64,000 nt of DNA from Chloroflexota bacterium (GCA_017993775.1 JAGOMA010000004.1:1-64000); one strand, 5' to 3'; counted from the stretch's first letter, positions 48,355 to 59,114 are shown. A program made the numbers and translations. Notes: a model not told the origin generated them from the sequence alone.

Positions 48355-49272
48355 ATGGCTCGGTTAGAAATTCGTTTATTAGGTACGATGCAAGTCATCA
48401 GGCCAGACGGCCGTCCGCTACGTTTGCCGCCCAGTGTGCAATCTCTATTTGCTTATATTTTACTCTTCCAGGTGCGCAACCAGCCGCTGCAGGGGTATCG
48501 CCGGGAAGCGCTGGCGAATTTGTTCTGGCACGATCAGCCAGAGAAAAACGCCAGGCGCTGCCTGAGTACGGCTTTGTGGCGGCTGCGGCGGGAATTGAAC
48601 GAGCAAGATTCGGCATCTTATTTGCTGCCGGGCGTTAATGGGGAGATTGGGTTTGATTTTGCCAGTGACCATTGGCTGGATATAGAGGCGTTTGAGCGCG
48701 GCGTGCAGGTTGGCTTGTCTGTGGTGATGGAGGAAATGCGGGCCGAGCATGTGGCGGCGTTGGAAACGGCCGTGCAGTTATACACCGGCGAACTGTTGGA
48801 AAATTGTTATGAAGAATGGGCGCTGCGCGAGCGTGAACGGCTAAATTTGCTGTATATTCGCTGTCTGGGGCGGTTGATGCGCTATTACCGCCATCATGAA
48901 ATTTATGAACAGGGCATTTATTACGGCAAAAAGATTTTGGCCGCAGATCCGCTGAGGGAGCAGGTTCATCGGGAGCTGATTTTGATTTACATAGCCAACG
49001 GGCAGAGGGTATTGGCGGCTCAGCAGTATGATATGTGTCGCCGTATTTTGGCTGAAGAGTTGGGCATTGAACCGACTTTGGAAACGCGTTTGTTGTATGA
49101 ACAACTTGTGGGGGTGGGCAAACGGCCGTCTTCCGCTGACCCAATACTAAATCAACTGATGGGCCGGCTGAATGCGGCGATGATCAATTTAGAAGTCGCC
49201 CAGGCTCAGTTGCATGAAATCAGGCAGGAAATTGCGTTGTTGGCGCGTTTGGAAATGCCCACCGGCGATTAA
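48355..49272 (+). CDS. BTAD/SARP-type transcription regulator
   Basis: 305 residues from ATG 48355 (CTGGAGG upstream). N-terminal winged helix about 1-95 (LEIRLLGTMQVIRPDGRPLR, YRREALANLFWHDQPEKNAR, CLSTALWRLRREL) and a helical BTAD domain about 105-255 (ALETAVQLYTGELLENCYEE, LILIYIANGQRVLAAQQYDM, then ILAEELGIEPTLET, the classic end). The C-terminus adds a heptad helix. Lacks the ATPase and TPR parts of large SARPs. The neighbours do not show a target pathway. Confidence 0.85.
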   Translation: MARLEIRLLGTMQVIRPDGRPLRLPPSVQSLFAYILLFQVRNQPLQGYRREALANLFWHDQPEKNARRCLSTALWRLRRELNEQDSASYLLPGVNGEIGFDFASDHWLDIEAFERGVQVGLSVVMEEMRAEHVAALETAVQLYTGELLENCYEEWALRERERLNLLYIRCLGRLMRYYRHHEIYEQGIYYGKKILAADPLREQVHRELILIYIANGQRVLAAQQYDMCRRILAEELGIEPTLETRLLYEQLVGVGKRPSSADPILNQLMGRLNAAMINLEVAQAQLHEIRQEIALLARLEMPTGD

Positions 49273-49291
49273 CCTGTAGGGTTAAATCGCC
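49264..49291. terminator. Hairpin at the end of the BTAD gene
   Basis: GGCGATT-AACC and GGTT-AAATCGCC pair with one bulge around TGTAG. It spans the stop codon, has no T-run and lies between convergent genes. Confidence 0.4.
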
Positions 49292-49335
49292 CGAAACCGG
49301 TTTGTTTGCCGGCGGTAATGTTGGCATCGGAGACG

Positions 49336-50460
49336 CTAATCTCGGATTGATGGTTCAGGAGGCGAAGAGGGCAGCGTGAAGTAAAAAGTGCTGCCCTTCC
49401 CTGGCTCGCTGGTAACGCCGGTTTTTCCCCCAAATTTGGAAACAATTCGCTCGACTATGGATAAGCCAAGACCGTGGCCTTCGATTTGGCCCGAGCGATT
49501 CAGGCGCGAAAAGGGGGAGAAAATGCGGCTTTGTTCTTCCGGGGTGAGGCCACGGCCGTTGTCTTGAACGGAAAACATGACCATATTATTTGTGTGAGGA
49601 CGGCCGTTCAGGACAATTTCTGGCGGGCTGCCGCCATATTTGACAGCGTTGCTTAACAGATTTACCCACACCTGCTCGATCCAGGGCACGTAGCCCAAAG
49701 CGGGGGGGAAGCTTTCTGGCAGGATGATTTTGGCCTGATTTTGTTCGATTAGCGGAGATAGACGAGCCTGAGCTTCGGCGATTAGTGGCAGCATGTCTAG
49801 TTTTGTCAGGAGGATTTCTTCCTGGCGGACGTTGGCGAGGAGTAGTAACCCGTCGATGATTTCTTGCATTTTACGGCCGTTACGCAAGATGCTGCCCAAT
49901 AACCCTTCACATTCAGCCAGCGAAAGATGGTCCCAACGCATTTCCAAAATTTCCGCAAACCCTAAAATCAGGGCCAATGGCGCCTTTAAATCGTGGGCAA
50001 CGGTTTGCGCATAAGCGTCCAGTTCTTGTACCAATTTTTCTCGTTCGGCAAGGCGTTCCTCAAGTTTTTTTTGCAGGTTGCGAATGGTGAGATGCGTGTG
50101 GATACGCGCCGCAACTTCCTCATATTGGGCTGGCTTGGTAATGTAATCGACAGCGCCGGCGGCGAAGCCTGTAATTTTGGTTTCTGTATCCGTAAGCGCA
50201 GTCATTAAAATGACCGGGATGTTGCAGGTTTCGGGAATCTTTTTGAGCTGGCGGCAAGTTTCCAGGCCATCGATCCCCGGCATAAGAATGTCTAGCAGAA
50301 TGATGTCTGGCAGGGCGAGTTGGGCGCGTTTGATGGCGCTGTAGCCATTTTCAGCCACCAGCACTTTAAAGCCAACGCTGCGTAAATGGGCAAATAATAC
50401 AGCCAGGTTGGTTAAATTGTCGTCTACGATGAGAACGGTTTCCGAGTTGTTGCGTTTCAT
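49336..50460 (-). CDS. Response regulator-histidine kinase
   Basis: 374 residues from ATG at 50460, overlapping the upstream kinase gene by four bases. N-terminal receiver domain ([20 protein letters not shown]; phosphoacceptor Asp near 54 in [12 protein letters not shown]), a short coiled coil, HisKA with His near 155 ([20 protein letters not shown]) and HATPase with [17 protein letters not shown] and [13 protein letters not shown] motifs. No membrane segment, so cytoplasmic; receives phosphate from the hybrid kinase and passes it on. Confidence 0.9.
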   Translation of the reverse strand: MKRNNSETVLIVDDNLTNLAVLFAHLRSVGFKVLVAENGYSAIKRAQLALPDIILLDILMPGIDGLETCRQLKKIPETCNIPVILMTALTDTETKITGFAAGAVDYITKPAQYEEVAARIHTHLTIRNLQKKLEERLAEREKLVQELDAYAQTVAHDLKAPLALILGFAEILEMRWDHLSLAECEGLLGSILRNGRKMQEIIDGLLLLANVRQEEILLTKLDMLPLIAEAQARLSPLIEQNQAKIILPESFPPALGYVPWIEQVWVNLLSNAVKYGGSPPEIVLNGRPHTNNMVMFSVQDNGRGLTPEEQSRIFSPFSRLNRSGQIEGHGLGLSIVERIVSKFGGKTGVTSEPGKGSTFYFTLPSSPPEPSIRD

Positions 50461-53234
50461 GTTGTTCGATCCTTTCTCAGGTATGTTTCGAGAAATTCAC
50501 CCAAGCGCTCAATGTGAAAGCCGTTCAACATGAAGGCAACTCGGTCGGCAAAGACCGGGTATTTGTCTGGCTGATCCAGTGTTTTCAGGTGGTGGGCAAT
50601 GGCTTCTACATCACCAATCAACGCCAGCTTGTACAAAACACTTATATCTTCGACAGGGGGGATGCGGTCATCGGGAGGTAGTTTGGGTTGTGATTCTGGG
50701 GAACGGCCGTGTCCCCCGTCGCCTGCGAGCTGCGGAGCATCTGGGTTTTTGTATTGCCATTCCAGGTCCAGCAGGGCGTGTAGTTGGTCTATGAGCAATT
50801 CGGTTATAACCGGTTTGAGGATAAAGGCGTTGAACCCGCCTTCCTGGCTGTTTTGTCGTGTTTGGGCGGATGGATCGCCTGATATGGCGATCAGCAGGGT
50901 TTGGGCCAGGGCCGGAATCTGACGAATTTTGGTTGCCAGGGTGTACCCATCCATATCGGGCATTCTTAGATCGGTGAAGATGACGGCGGGATTATGATTT
51001 TGCGCTGTTTGCAGGCCGTCGAGTCCGTTGGCGGCTTCCAGGCAGATGAAGCCTAACGGCCGTAACGTATCAATCAGAACTTTACGGTTGTCTAAATAAT
51101 CGTCGATGACCAGGATTTTTTGTGGCGGGCCTTTATAACCTACGATGCGGTTGTTGGTGGACATCGCCGGGGTTTCGACTTTATCGCTGACTTGCATTTG
51201 CAGATCGAACCAGAAGGCGCTGCCCTGGTCTGGTTTGCTTTTAACTTGTAATTGGCTGCCCATCATATTGACGAGGCGGTTACTAATTGATAAACCCAAT
51301 CCAGTACCTCTGATTCGTTGAGCGGTGTCTGCCTGGACAAAAGGCTGAAAAATGGTTGTTAATTCGTCGGGTCGAATGCCAATCCCGGTGTCTTCAACCA
51401 GAAAGCGAATGGTTTGGTAACGGCCGTTATCGGCCGCCGATTGTTTTGCCGGTGCAGATGCACAGCCTACTCGGAAATAAATATGTCCTGCGGGCGTAAA
51501 TTTTATGGCGTTATCTAGCAGGTTAATGAGTACTTGCTGCAATCGTATTTTATCGCCATACGCGTAGGTAGGCAGATTTTTCGCTGCTTCTCCACCGCGG
51601 AAATCATAGGTTTGGTATGTATAAATTAAATCTTTTTCGGCCAGGCTCACCTGTATCATGGCATTCAGGTTTTCTAAAAATGTTGGCAGGTGAAATTCGG
51701 TGTAGCGCAGTTCCATGCCGCCGGCCTCGATTTGGGACAGGTCCAATAAATCGTTGATCAGCATGAGCAGGTGGTTGCCGCTATGTTGGATGACCTCGAT
51801 GTTGCTGGCTTGAACGGCCGTGAGGTTGCCGTTTTGTAGAAGAAGTTGTGTGTACCCCAGGATGCCATTCAAGGGCGTGCGCAGTTCGTGGCTCATATTG
51901 GCCAGGAACTGACTTTTGGCATGATTGGCCTTTTCGGCCGTTTCTTTGGCTTGCTGCAGCGCAGCTTCGGCGCGTTCGCGTTCGCTGATTTGCCCTTGCA
52001 GTTGTTGGTTGCGTTGTTCTAATCCTTGCAGTGTGCTTTGTAATTGGGCGGTCATGCTGTTGAAGGTTTGGGCCAATCGGCCTATTTCATCGCCTGATTC
52101 TTCGGTGGCGCGGGCTGTCAGGTTCCCGGCGGTGATTTGTTCGGCGACCACGTTCAGGCGGGTGATGGGTTTGGCCAACCAGCGAGCCGCCAGAAAAGCG
52201 GTGATAACCACCAGGCTGGATAGCAGGATGCTTAAAAGGATGGTGGTGTTGAGAGCGGCGCTAACGGGAGCCAGAAAGCTTGTTTGCGGCTGTACGTAGG
52301 CAATGGTCCAGGGTCTGGTTTCCAGGCGGACGGCCACAATTTCTTCGAGGCTGGTGTCGCCTGTTTGGGCATCGGCGGAAAAGAAGGGGTCGTTGGCGGC
52401 GTTGAGCAAGCCCCATTGCAGGTCGGGGATATTGGTGGATAGCTGGTTGAGGGGCAGGTTTGGCAGACGGCCGTCTTGCCAGAGCGCCGCGGCCGTTTCT
52501 TCATCTATCGGCATGACGGTGTGAAACATCAGCTCCGGCATATCGTCGTGGGCAATGCGCAGGAAATTCTCATCAAATAAAATGGCAAAGGAATCTGCGC
52601 CGGCCAGGCCACGACTTTCGGAGACCAGCTGCTGCAAGATGGCTACGCTGTAGCGGGCACGCAATACGCCAACGATTCGTCCCACATCATTACGCACGGG
52701 GCTACTAAAGCAGAAATAGACATCACCAACTTTGGGTGAAAAATGTATTGGCGACATGTACGGTAAACCGCTGCGATACGGTTGTAAAAAACAGTCCTGG
52801 TCTGATTCGTCGCGGCCTGTTTCGGGTTTGTTGGTATCTACCAGACTGCGTCCGTTGCTGTCTAACAAAGCGTAAGACGAGATGAAATTGAGATCCTGGT
52901 TGCGTAAGGTTTCCAGTGTCTTAGCCACGCGGTCGGCGAGTGGATCATTTTGCTGCTGGTCGGGGGGGGAGGTGATGTAGTCGACAATGTCTGGCAGCAT
53001 GGCTTCGGCGCGAATGTGGTCCAGGTTGATTTTGATGAAGGCGTCCAGGCTGACGGCCGTGCGCGAGGCGGCGGCGTACAGCGTTTGATCGGCTTTGTCG
53101 GTGAGGGCGGTGCGCATGGCTTGGTTGTAGACGGCCGTTAACAATCCTAATGAGAGAATGGTGATGACCAAAAAGACGGCCACAATTTTGGTTCTCAGCG
53201 TCATTTGAACCAGTTTGCGCAACGGCCGTCTCAC
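50457..53234 (-). CDS. Hybrid sensor histidine kinase with dCache and HAMP domains
   Basis: 925 residues. Membrane helix about 14-31, external dCache-like sensor about 40-310 ([41 protein letters not shown]-type loops replaced by [20 protein letters not shown]), second membrane helix about 325-348, HAMP, coiled coil, HisKA ([20 protein letters not shown], His near 448), HATPase ([30 protein letters not shown]), receiver (Asp near 753 in [14 protein letters not shown]) and a C-terminal helical part that could be Hpt-like. The start overlaps the stop of the solute-binding lipoprotein by four bases. Confidence 0.9.
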   Translation of the reverse strand: MRRPLRKLVQMTLRTKIVAVFLVITILSLGLLTAVYNQAMRTALTDKADQTLYAAASRTAVSLDAFIKINLDHIRAEAMLPDIVDYITSPPDQQQNDPLADRVAKTLETLRNQDLNFISSYALLDSNGRSLVDTNKPETGRDESDQDCFLQPYRSGLPYMSPIHFSPKVGDVYFCFSSPVRNDVGRIVGVLRARYSVAILQQLVSESRGLAGADSFAILFDENFLRIAHDDMPELMFHTVMPIDEETAAALWQDGRLPNLPLNQLSTNIPDLQWGLLNAANDPFFSADAQTGDTSLEEIVAVRLETRPWTIAYVQPQTSFLAPVSAALNTTILLSILLSSLVVITAFLAARWLAKPITRLNVVAEQITAGNLTARATEESGDEIGRLAQTFNSMTAQLQSTLQGLEQRNQQLQGQISERERAEAALQQAKETAEKANHAKSQFLANMSHELRTPLNGILGYTQLLLQNGNLTAVQASNIEVIQHSGNHLLMLINDLLDLSQIEAGGMELRYTEFHLPTFLENLNAMIQVSLAEKDLIYTYQTYDFRGGEAAKNLPTYAYGDKIRLQQVLINLLDNAIKFTPAGHIYFRVGCASAPAKQSAADNGRYQTIRFLVEDTGIGIRPDELTTIFQPFVQADTAQRIRGTGLGLSISNRLVNMMGSQLQVKSKPDQGSAFWFDLQMQVSDKVETPAMSTNNRIVGYKGPPQKILVIDDYLDNRKVLIDTLRPLGFICLEAANGLDGLQTAQNHNPAVIFTDLRMPDMDGYTLATKIRQIPALAQTLLIAISGDPSAQTRQNSQEGGFNAFILKPVITELLIDQLHALLDLEWQYKNPDAPQLAGDGGHGRSPESQPKLPPDDRIPPVEDISVLYKLALIGDVEAIAHHLKTLDQPDKYPVFADRVAFMLNGFHIERLGEFLETYLRKDRTT

Positions 53235-54613
53235 TGGGCCATCACCTCCTCGGCGGCCTGCTGCGCCTCATCCATAATATCTTCTACCGGCCGGCTCGTG
53301 GTGAGAATTTTAGTCAGCATTTCATTGTAGATCTGCCACAGCATTTGCGGCTCTTTGCGCCATTGTGGCAAAATTTCTAAATTGGGCGTCTCTAACAGTT
53401 GGTCAATGAAGGCTTGCTCCGCGGCCGAGACCGTCGGGCGAAGTTTTCGCAGGGCGCTGTAAGTGGACGGTAAACGGCCCAAAGCGGGGTACACTTTTTC
53501 CTGAACATCTTCGCGGGCTACAAATTTCACCCATTCGGCCGCCAGGTCTGGATGTTTGCTTTGGGCAAGCACGGCATAAATCACGTTGCCGACGATAACG
53601 CTGGCCTGCCGACCACCTTCGGGGATGGGAACAGTGGAATAGCGGCAATCTTGGCAGCCGGTGTTGCGCGCCCATTCTGGATGCCAGCTTCCGGCTACCT
53701 GAAAGGCGGACAATCCTAAAAATAGCTGTTCGTAAACCTGGCCTTCATGGGGATTGAAGGCCAGCCCTGGCGGCGTGTAGCCATAGATGTTGCGCAGGAA
53801 TTTCATAACGGGAATGGCCTGAGGATTATCGAAATAGGGGTAGGTGCAGTTGTCTTTGCACATGGGCGCCGATGCCTGAGCCAGAAAAACGGCCGTGCGA
53901 AAAATCCCACCAACGGAAGATGATTCGCTCGGACCTTGCAGGGTAAAACCGTAATACTCGCCGTTGCCCTGGCTCGTAATCTGACGCGCTTCAGACAATA
54001 GTTCGTCCCAGGTCTGAGGGGGCTGGTCGCAGTTTAGTCCGGCGGCTTCAATCACTGCGCAGTTGCGCTCAAAACCGAATACACCGGTGAAAGCGGATAG
54101 GCCATAAATTTGGCCGTTGTACTCCGCCGCTTTATATGTTCCGGGAATCAGGTCGGCCTCAATATCCCCGATGATGTTGTCCAGAGGAACCAGGGCGCCT
54201 AATTCGGCAAAATTTTGGAAATAATTTTCCCCCACCACAATATCTGGCGCGGTCCCGGCCAGCAAGGCGTTAAATAAATTTTGCCGCAAGGTCTCATCCC
54301 AGCCGTGATACTCAATGTTTACCGTGACTCCGGGGTGTTCTTTTTCGAATTGTTCTTTCAGGTACAGCCCATATTTGCCGGCGTTTTCAGGGTCCTGGCT
54401 CATGGCGTTGTAGGTAAAGTATTCACCCCACACCACAATTTCTATTGGTTCATCGGTAGAAGACACTGTTTTTGCCGGGATAGAGGTGGAGGTAGGGGAG
54501 GGAACGGCCGTTCCCGAACCCTGACCATTGCCTGGTTGTCCGCCGCAGGCCGCCAAAACAATCATCGCAACGGCCGTTGCACTAAGTCTTACCCACAAGC
54601 CAACCTGATACAT
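53231..54613 (-). CDS. Extracellular solute-binding lipoprotein (family 1, sugar type)
   Basis: 460 residues from ATG at 54613 (GGATAAGGT upstream); ATG 54634 adds seven residues. Signal and lipobox (VLAACGG, Cys23), a Thr/Ser/Pro-rich linker and the SBP family 1 domain ([80 protein letters not shown]). No permease or ATP-binding genes are adjacent. It is the first gene of an operon with two histidine kinases, so it may deliver a sugar signal to the sensor rather than feed a transporter. Confidence 0.9.
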   Translation of the reverse strand: MYQVGLWVRLSATAVAMIVLAACGGQPGNGQGSGTAVPSPTSTSIPAKTVSSTDEPIEIVVWGEYFTYNAMSQDPENAGKYGLYLKEQFEKEHPGVTVNIEYHGWDETLRQNLFNALLAGTAPDIVVGENYFQNFAELGALVPLDNIIGDIEADLIPGTYKAAEYNGQIYGLSAFTGVFGFERNCAVIEAAGLNCDQPPQTWDELLSEARQITSQGNGEYYGFTLQGPSESSSVGGIFRTAVFLAQASAPMCKDNCTYPYFDNPQAIPVMKFLRNIYGYTPPGLAFNPHEGQVYEQLFLGLSAFQVAGSWHPEWARNTGCQDCRYSTVPIPEGGRQASVIVGNVIYAVLAQSKHPDLAAEWVKFVAREDVQEKVYPALGRLPSTYSALRKLRPTVSAAEQAFIDQLLETPNLEILPQWRKEPQMLWQIYNEMLTKILTTSRPVEDIMDEAQQAAEEVMAQ

Positions 54614-54828
54614 GACCTTATCCTTCCATCCCATTGGGGTGATTCAGCAAAGGTTTTTCCGACGAGTGAATACCCGGAAGGCCGGGCTTAACGAATTGCC
54701 GTAGAAGGCAGTGCCCATTGCCCTGCCTGGACCATCTGGACCCGCCCCATCTACCTGCTGCGCATTGTACCACCGTCGTCATCGGAAAGCAGTGGGATGT
54801 CTTTCTCCCTGGCCTATTTATTCAATCA

Positions 54829-54857
54829 TTGGCACTCAAGTACTATGTGATTATACT
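54829..54857 (+). promoter_or_regulatory. Sigma-70-type promoter of the HdeD-like/DUF1269 operon
   Basis: TTGGCA (54829-54834), 17-base spacer and TATACT (54852-54857), about 65 bases before the ATG at 54923. The rest of the 54614-54828 gap has no gene; it holds the divergent start of the lipoprotein operon. Confidence 0.75.
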
Positions 54858-54922
54858 TATGGGCGAAAAAAATCGTTAATTTGGTAAAATTCAGAACTCA
54901 ATCGTTCAGGAGGAAATAAATT

Positions 54923-55450
54923 ATGTCGTTAACTGCAAAACAAGTTCAACCCGCTGCACCCTGGTGGGCAGTCCTCATCCAGGGTATTTCGGCATTGATC
55001 ATTGGCATACTGCTGATCACCAATACAGCCATGACGACGATTGTTTTGGTGCAGTTTATTGGCATCTATTGGCTCATAAGCGGTATTTTTTCTATTGTCA
55101 GCATCTTTTTAGACAATACAGCATGGGGACTGAAGCTTATCTCCGGCATTTTGGGTATTCTGGCCGGTATTGTCGTGATGCAGCACCCGTTGTGGAGTCC
55201 TTTGGTAGTCGGCAAGGTCATTGTCATCATTTTAGGTATCGAGGGGTTAATGATCGGTGTGATCAATATCATCCAGGCCTTTAAAGGCGGCGGTTGGGGT
55301 GTTGGTCTTTTAGGTGGCCTGAGCATTGTCTTTGGCATTATCTTGCTTTCCAACAGCTGGATTGCTACTTTCTCGTTACCGTTGGTGCTGGGTATGTTTG
55401 CCATTCTTATGGGAATTGTGACTATCGTGGCCTCGTTCCGGCTGCGTTAA
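54923..55450 (+). CDS. HdeD-like (DUF308) membrane protein
   Basis: 175 residues with CAGGAGGAAATAAATT upstream. Six predicted membrane helices in pairs: WWAVLIQGISALIIGILLIT, IYWLISGIFSIVSIFL, LKLISGILGILAGIVVMQHP, IVIILGIEGLMIGVINIIQA, LGGLSIVFGIILLSNSW and LVLGMFAILMGIVTIVASF. The repeated helix-G-x-x-x-G pattern is that of the HdeD family, which is linked to acid and envelope stress. Leads the operon with DUF1269-type genes. Confidence 0.85.
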   Translation: MSLTAKQVQPAAPWWAVLIQGISALIIGILLITNTAMTTIVLVQFIGIYWLISGIFSIVSIFLDNTAWGLKLISGILGILAGIVVMQHPLWSPLVVGKVIVIILGIEGLMIGVINIIQAFKGGGWGVGLLGGLSIVFGIILLSNSWIATFSLPLVLGMFAILMGIVTIVASFRLR

Positions 55451-55491
55451 TATATATTTCGGTACTTAACCCTAAATAAAAGAGGTATGTT

Positions 55492-56238
55492 ATGAGTGAC
55501 CCTACAATTGAACTGATTATTGCCGCTTTTAACGCTGAAAACGCAGCCGATGAAGCCTTGAAAGAATTAAAGGCCGCTAAAAAGGAAAAGCTTATTGGCA
55601 TCGAAGCGGCGGCCGTTATTCGTCGTGACAAGAAAAACAAACTGCACGTGAAAGAAGTTGGCGAATTAACGACTGGAAAAGGCGCTGTTGGCGGCGCTGT
55701 TTTAGGCGCAGCTGTGGGTCTGTTAACCGGCGGAGCGGGCCTTGTTTTAGGCGCGGCCGGCGCGGCGATTGGTGGCCTGATTGGTAAGAAACAGGATATT
55801 GGGTTCCCCAACGAACGTTTGCAGCAGATTGGCGATTCGCTTAAGCCGGAAACATCCGCTATTGTGGCCGTAATCGAGCACAAATGGGTGGCTCAATTAG
55901 AAGACGAATTGGCTGAGTTGGGCGCGGAAGTGATGACGGCCGCTATCGCAGCGGACATTTCCGCACAACTGGAAGCGGGCAAAGATGTGGCCTATTCGGC
56001 GCTTTCGTCGGAAGAGGGCTTGTCGGCCAGCCGCACGGCCGTGGGCGAGAATGAAATCGAAATGTCCAACATTACGGCGACGGCTGAGGGCGTTGTCGTG
56101 TCGTCGGGCGTGGTTAACGAAGACGGGATGGCTGCGAGCGTGATGGCTATTGATGCGGACACGGCCGTTATCGGCACGATTGTAGCGCTGAATGATACAA
56201 GCGATTCAGCCGAAGAGAGCGAAGAAGCAGACGCCTAG
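55492..56238 (+). CDS. DUF1269-type protein with glycine-zipper helix and C-terminal extension
   Basis: 248 residues. N-terminal small alpha/beta domain (ELIIAAFNAENAADEALKEL, AAAVIRRDKKNKLHVKEVGE) then a glycine-zipper hydrophobic segment about 63-98 (GAVGGAVLGAAVGLLTGGAG, then LVLGAAGAAIGGLIG), a helix-rich region and an Ala/Ser/Asp/Glu-rich C-terminal tail of about 70 residues that the usual family lacks. The zipper suggests membrane insertion. The acidic tail would lie outside the domain. Confidence 0.8.
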   Translation: MSDPTIELIIAAFNAENAADEALKELKAAKKEKLIGIEAAAVIRRDKKNKLHVKEVGELTTGKGAVGGAVLGAAVGLLTGGAGLVLGAAGAAIGGLIGKKQDIGFPNERLQQIGDSLKPETSAIVAVIEHKWVAQLEDELAELGAEVMTAAIAADISAQLEAGKDVAYSALSSEEGLSASRTAVGENEIEMSNITATAEGVVVSSGVVNEDGMAASVMAIDADTAVIGTIVALNDTSDSAEESEEADA

Positions 56239-56278
56239 CATCCGCTGAACCAAACATTTTGCCACGCGGCAAAAGTAT

Positions 56279-56318
56279 AAAGCCCTCGACCTGATTGATG
56301 ATAGGAAGAGGGCTTTTT
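56279..56318 (+). terminator. Terminator of the HdeD-like operon
   Basis: AAGCCCTC (56279-56286) pairs with GAGGGCTT (56307-56314) and is followed by TTT. On the minus strand an A-rich run lies at the other end, so it acts mainly rightward. Confidence 0.8.
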
Positions 56319-56456
56319 GCAAACGTGGCGCGTCCCCTAAGGAAACTGAGATTGGCGACTAGAGATGGTTTCAATCTCCAGTCGCCACTCTTCTGCGAGT
56401 CGTTCAATGCATGCATTAACGCTTCCAAGGAAAAGTGGTTGAACGGCCGTTTATTC

Positions 56457-56485
56457 TTGACAACCGGCGGTAAAAGATAGATAAA
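56457..56485 (+). promoter_or_regulatory. Promoter candidate for the second DUF1269 gene
   Basis: Exact TTGACA (56457-56462), 17-base spacer, weak -10 GATAAA (56480-56485). The 56486-56649 stretch then holds a direct repeat and small hairpins described below. Confidence 0.4.
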
Positions 56486-56508
56486 TATCGTCGTAAAACC
56501 TCGCCAGA

Positions 56509-56626
56509 TTTAGTACCTTTGCATCTTGCAGACCCTGAGGGTTTGCAACCCGAAAAGCCAGATCATCTGGACCTTAAGCCCCTTGGGCCTTACCAGAGAG
56601 GTCTGAACTGTTTAGTACCTTTTTAT
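56509..56626. repeat. Hairpin-rich segment flanked by a direct repeat
   Basis: TTTAGTACCTTT occurs at about 56510-56521 and 56611-56622. Between them are short dyads: GCAGACCCTGAGGGTTTGC (imperfect), CCAGATCATCTGG (56568-56580 region) and AAGCCCCTTGGGCCTT. The segment lies in the 5' leader of the gene at 56650. It resembles a small mobile or regulatory repeat unit; no copy elsewhere in the window. Confidence 0.45.
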
Positions 56627-56649
56627 CAACCCATAGTTAGGAGAAACTC

Positions 56650-57165
56650 ATGAGTGATCTGATTGTTTTAGCGTTTGATAATGCTGATGGCGCCCGACAA
56701 CTTCGCGATAAGCTGATCGAATTACAATCCCAGCACATCATTAGCCTGGAAGACGCGGCCGTCGTTGTTCGTAAGGATGACGGTAAAGTCAAAGTAAAAC
56801 AAGTCACCAGTTTAACAGGCGCCGGCGCTCTGGGTGGCGCTTTCTGGGGCATGTTGATTGGTTTACTTTTTTGGATGCCCTGGTTGGGCCTGGCAATCGG
56901 CGCAGTGACCGGCGCATTGGCCGGGAAATTTTCCGACATCGGCGTCGACGATGCCTTTATTAAGGAAGTTGGCAGCACCATCGAACCGGGCCATTCGGCT
57001 TTGTTCTTGTTGGTGCAAGAAGCCACCGTCGATAAGCTGATGGACGAAATTAGAGACTTTAGCCCAACGATTTTGAAGACATCCTTGTCCACTGAAAACG
57101 AGAACAAGCTGCGTGACTTATTCAGTGGCCAAGGCGACGAAGAAGGGGAGCCGGCTGCTGAATAA
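56650..57165 (+). CDS. DUF1269-type protein
   Basis: 171 residues from ATG 56650 (TTAGGAGAAACTC upstream). Same plan as the gene at 55492: small N-terminal domain (DLIVLAFDNADGARQLRDKL, ISLEDAAVVVRKDDGKVKVK), a glycine-rich hydrophobic segment about 60-95 (GALGGAFWGMLIGLLFWMPW, then LGLAIGAVTGALAG), and a helical end. Usual family length, no acidic tail. A paralogue from gene duplication, with its own promoter. Confidence 0.85.
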   Translation: MSDLIVLAFDNADGARQLRDKLIELQSQHIISLEDAAVVVRKDDGKVKVKQVTSLTGAGALGGAFWGMLIGLLFWMPWLGLAIGAVTGALAGKFSDIGVDDAFIKEVGSTIEPGHSALFLLVQEATVDKLMDEIRDFSPTILKTSLSTENENKLRDLFSGQGDEEGEPAAE

Positions 57166-57310
57166 CCTGCTAAACCTGTTTTGAGGCTAGGTGTGGAGGG
57201 CCTGCGGCGGATTGATTGCTTCGTTGCAGCCCTTCACACTTTGCCAGCAAAATGCAGTTGGTCCAGCAGGTTTCTTTTTTCAGCTCGGACACACGAACAT
57301 CAGGGGGAGT

Positions 57311-59047
57311 ATGAACACCAAGTCATCTATCGGTCTGGCAGGATTGGGCATTATTGGGGCGGGTACGGCCGTTGCCTATCTTTTCCGCAAAACCATCTTC
57401 GAGAAAGCGTTAGATCTGCCACCGGCGCATTACAAAGTAACCGTTCAGCGGAATGTGCGCCTGGTTATGCCTGATGGCGTTCACCTGGCGAGCGATCTTT
57501 ATCTGCCGCAGTCCAAACGGCCGTTACCCACCGTTCTCTTACGCACCCCTTACGGCCGTTCCGGAACAATGGGCATGCCCATGGTCTTCATCTCCCAGCG
57601 CTTTGCCGAACGCGGATATAACGTGGTGTGTCAGGATGTGCGCGGCCGATTCGATTCTGAAGGTGAATTTGAGCCATTTGTCCACGAGCAGCAAGATGGC
57701 GGCGCGACCGTGCGCTGGATTGTTGGCCAGCCTTGGGCCGACGGGCAGGTGGGTATGTGGGGGCCAAGTTACCTTGGCTACGTGCAGTGGGCCGCCGCTG
57801 CCGCTGATGGCGCGGTACGGGCGCTTGCCCCGCTCGTTACCCAATCCAATATGGTAGACCTGGCGGACAATGGCGCGGCTTTAGACACCATTCTGCGCTG
57901 GGTGTTTATTACCGATGTGATGACGGACGGTAAAGCCGTCTCGCTTGGCCGCCTGCGTAAAATTCTGCAGCCGGCCGTTCAGGATCAATATCTGGCCCCC
58001 GGTTTTATGCATTTGCCCATCAGTACAGCCGACGAAGTGGTTCTGGAAAAAAAAGTGCCATTTTTCCGTACCTGGGTCAAGCATTTTGGCAAAGAAAACG
58101 ACCCTTATTTTGCTCAGGTTGATCTCAAACCGATCGTGACCCAGATAGACGCGCCGGTTCACTTTATGGGCGGCTGGTACGACATTTTTCTGCCTGGCTT
58201 GTTGGACGATTTTATGCGGCTGCAAACTAGCGGCAAACGGCCGTATCTAACCATCGGCCCCTGGCATCATTTTAGCTTTGGCAAGCAGTTGCAAACCATT
58301 GGCGATACCCTCATCTGGTTCGACGCGCACCTGAAAGACAACAAGGACGCGCTGCGCCCCAACTCTGTCCAGGTTTATTTAATGGGCGCGGACGAATGGC
58401 GCAGTTTTGACCATTGGCCGCCACCGGCGCGGCTGGAAAAATTTTACCTGCTGCGTGATGACACTGGCGACGGCCGTCTCACCCGCCAATCCCCGCCCGC
58501 CGCCAATCCACCCGACCATTACCGCTACGATCCCGCCGACCCAACGCCCAACGTTGGCGGTCCGCTGCTGTCTCAGGCCGCCGGAGCAGTAGACAATCGC
58601 GCCCTGGAAAGCCGTCCTGATGTGCTGACTTTCACCACACAGCCGCTTTTCCGCGATCTGGACGTGATCGGTCCGGTGCGTTTGCGTGTGTATGTGCAAT
58701 CGACCACTCCCCACACCGACTTTTTTGGCCGATTGTGTGACGTGCAGCCAGACGGCCGTTCCCTCAACATTTGCGATGGTCTGCTCCGCGTCGAACCCGG
58801 CTGCGGCGAGCGCCAACCCGACGGCAGCCTGTGCCTGGAAATCGATCTCAGCGCGACCGCCCACCGTTTTCTGGTTGGTCACCGCATCCGGTTACAGGTT
58901 TCCAGCGGCGCCCACCCACGCGTGAGCCGCAACCTCGGCACCGGCGAGCCTGTGCTCACCAGTACGCGCATGGTTTCGGCCGATCAGACCATTTTCCATG
59001 ACGCCGCGCATCCCTCCGCGTTGGAACTACCCGTTTCACTTGATTGA
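57311..59047 (+). CDS. CocE/NonD-type hydrolase (X-Pro dipeptidyl-peptidase/acyl hydrolase family)
   Basis: 578 residues from ATG 57311 (CAGGGGGAGT upstream). N-terminal hydrophobic helix (about 6-24, IGLAGLGIIGAGTAVAYLF) probably anchors it to the membrane. The alpha/beta-hydrolase domain shows MPDGVHLASDLYLP, DVRGRFDSEGEF, the nucleophile elbow GPSYLGY (S153) and GPWHHFSFG (H319/H320), with the acid residue between. The C-terminal jelly roll (DVIGPVRLRVYVQSTTPHTD, then VGHRIRLQVSSGAHPRVSRN) is the PepX_C domain. Substrate unknown. Confidence 0.9.
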   Translation: MNTKSSIGLAGLGIIGAGTAVAYLFRKTIFEKALDLPPAHYKVTVQRNVRLVMPDGVHLASDLYLPQSKRPLPTVLLRTPYGRSGTMGMPMVFISQRFAERGYNVVCQDVRGRFDSEGEFEPFVHEQQDGGATVRWIVGQPWADGQVGMWGPSYLGYVQWAAAAADGAVRALAPLVTQSNMVDLADNGAALDTILRWVFITDVMTDGKAVSLGRLRKILQPAVQDQYLAPGFMHLPISTADEVVLEKKVPFFRTWVKHFGKENDPYFAQVDLKPIVTQIDAPVHFMGGWYDIFLPGLLDDFMRLQTSGKRPYLTIGPWHHFSFGKQLQTIGDTLIWFDAHLKDNKDALRPNSVQVYLMGADEWRSFDHWPPPARLEKFYLLRDDTGDGRLTRQSPPAANPPDHYRYDPADPTPNVGGPLLSQAAGAVDNRALESRPDVLTFTTQPLFRDLDVIGPVRLRVYVQSTTPHTDFFGRLCDVQPDGRSLNICDGLLRVEPGCGERQPDGSLCLEIDLSATAHRFLVGHRIRLQVSSGAHPRVSRNLGTGEPVLTSTRMVSADQTIFHDAAHPSALELPVSLD

Positions 59048-59114
59048 AATTAGCCCTGTGTAGAAGAACCGCATTTCCCCCGACTCCTTTGGATTCAGAC
59101 TGAGGATGTTTCTC

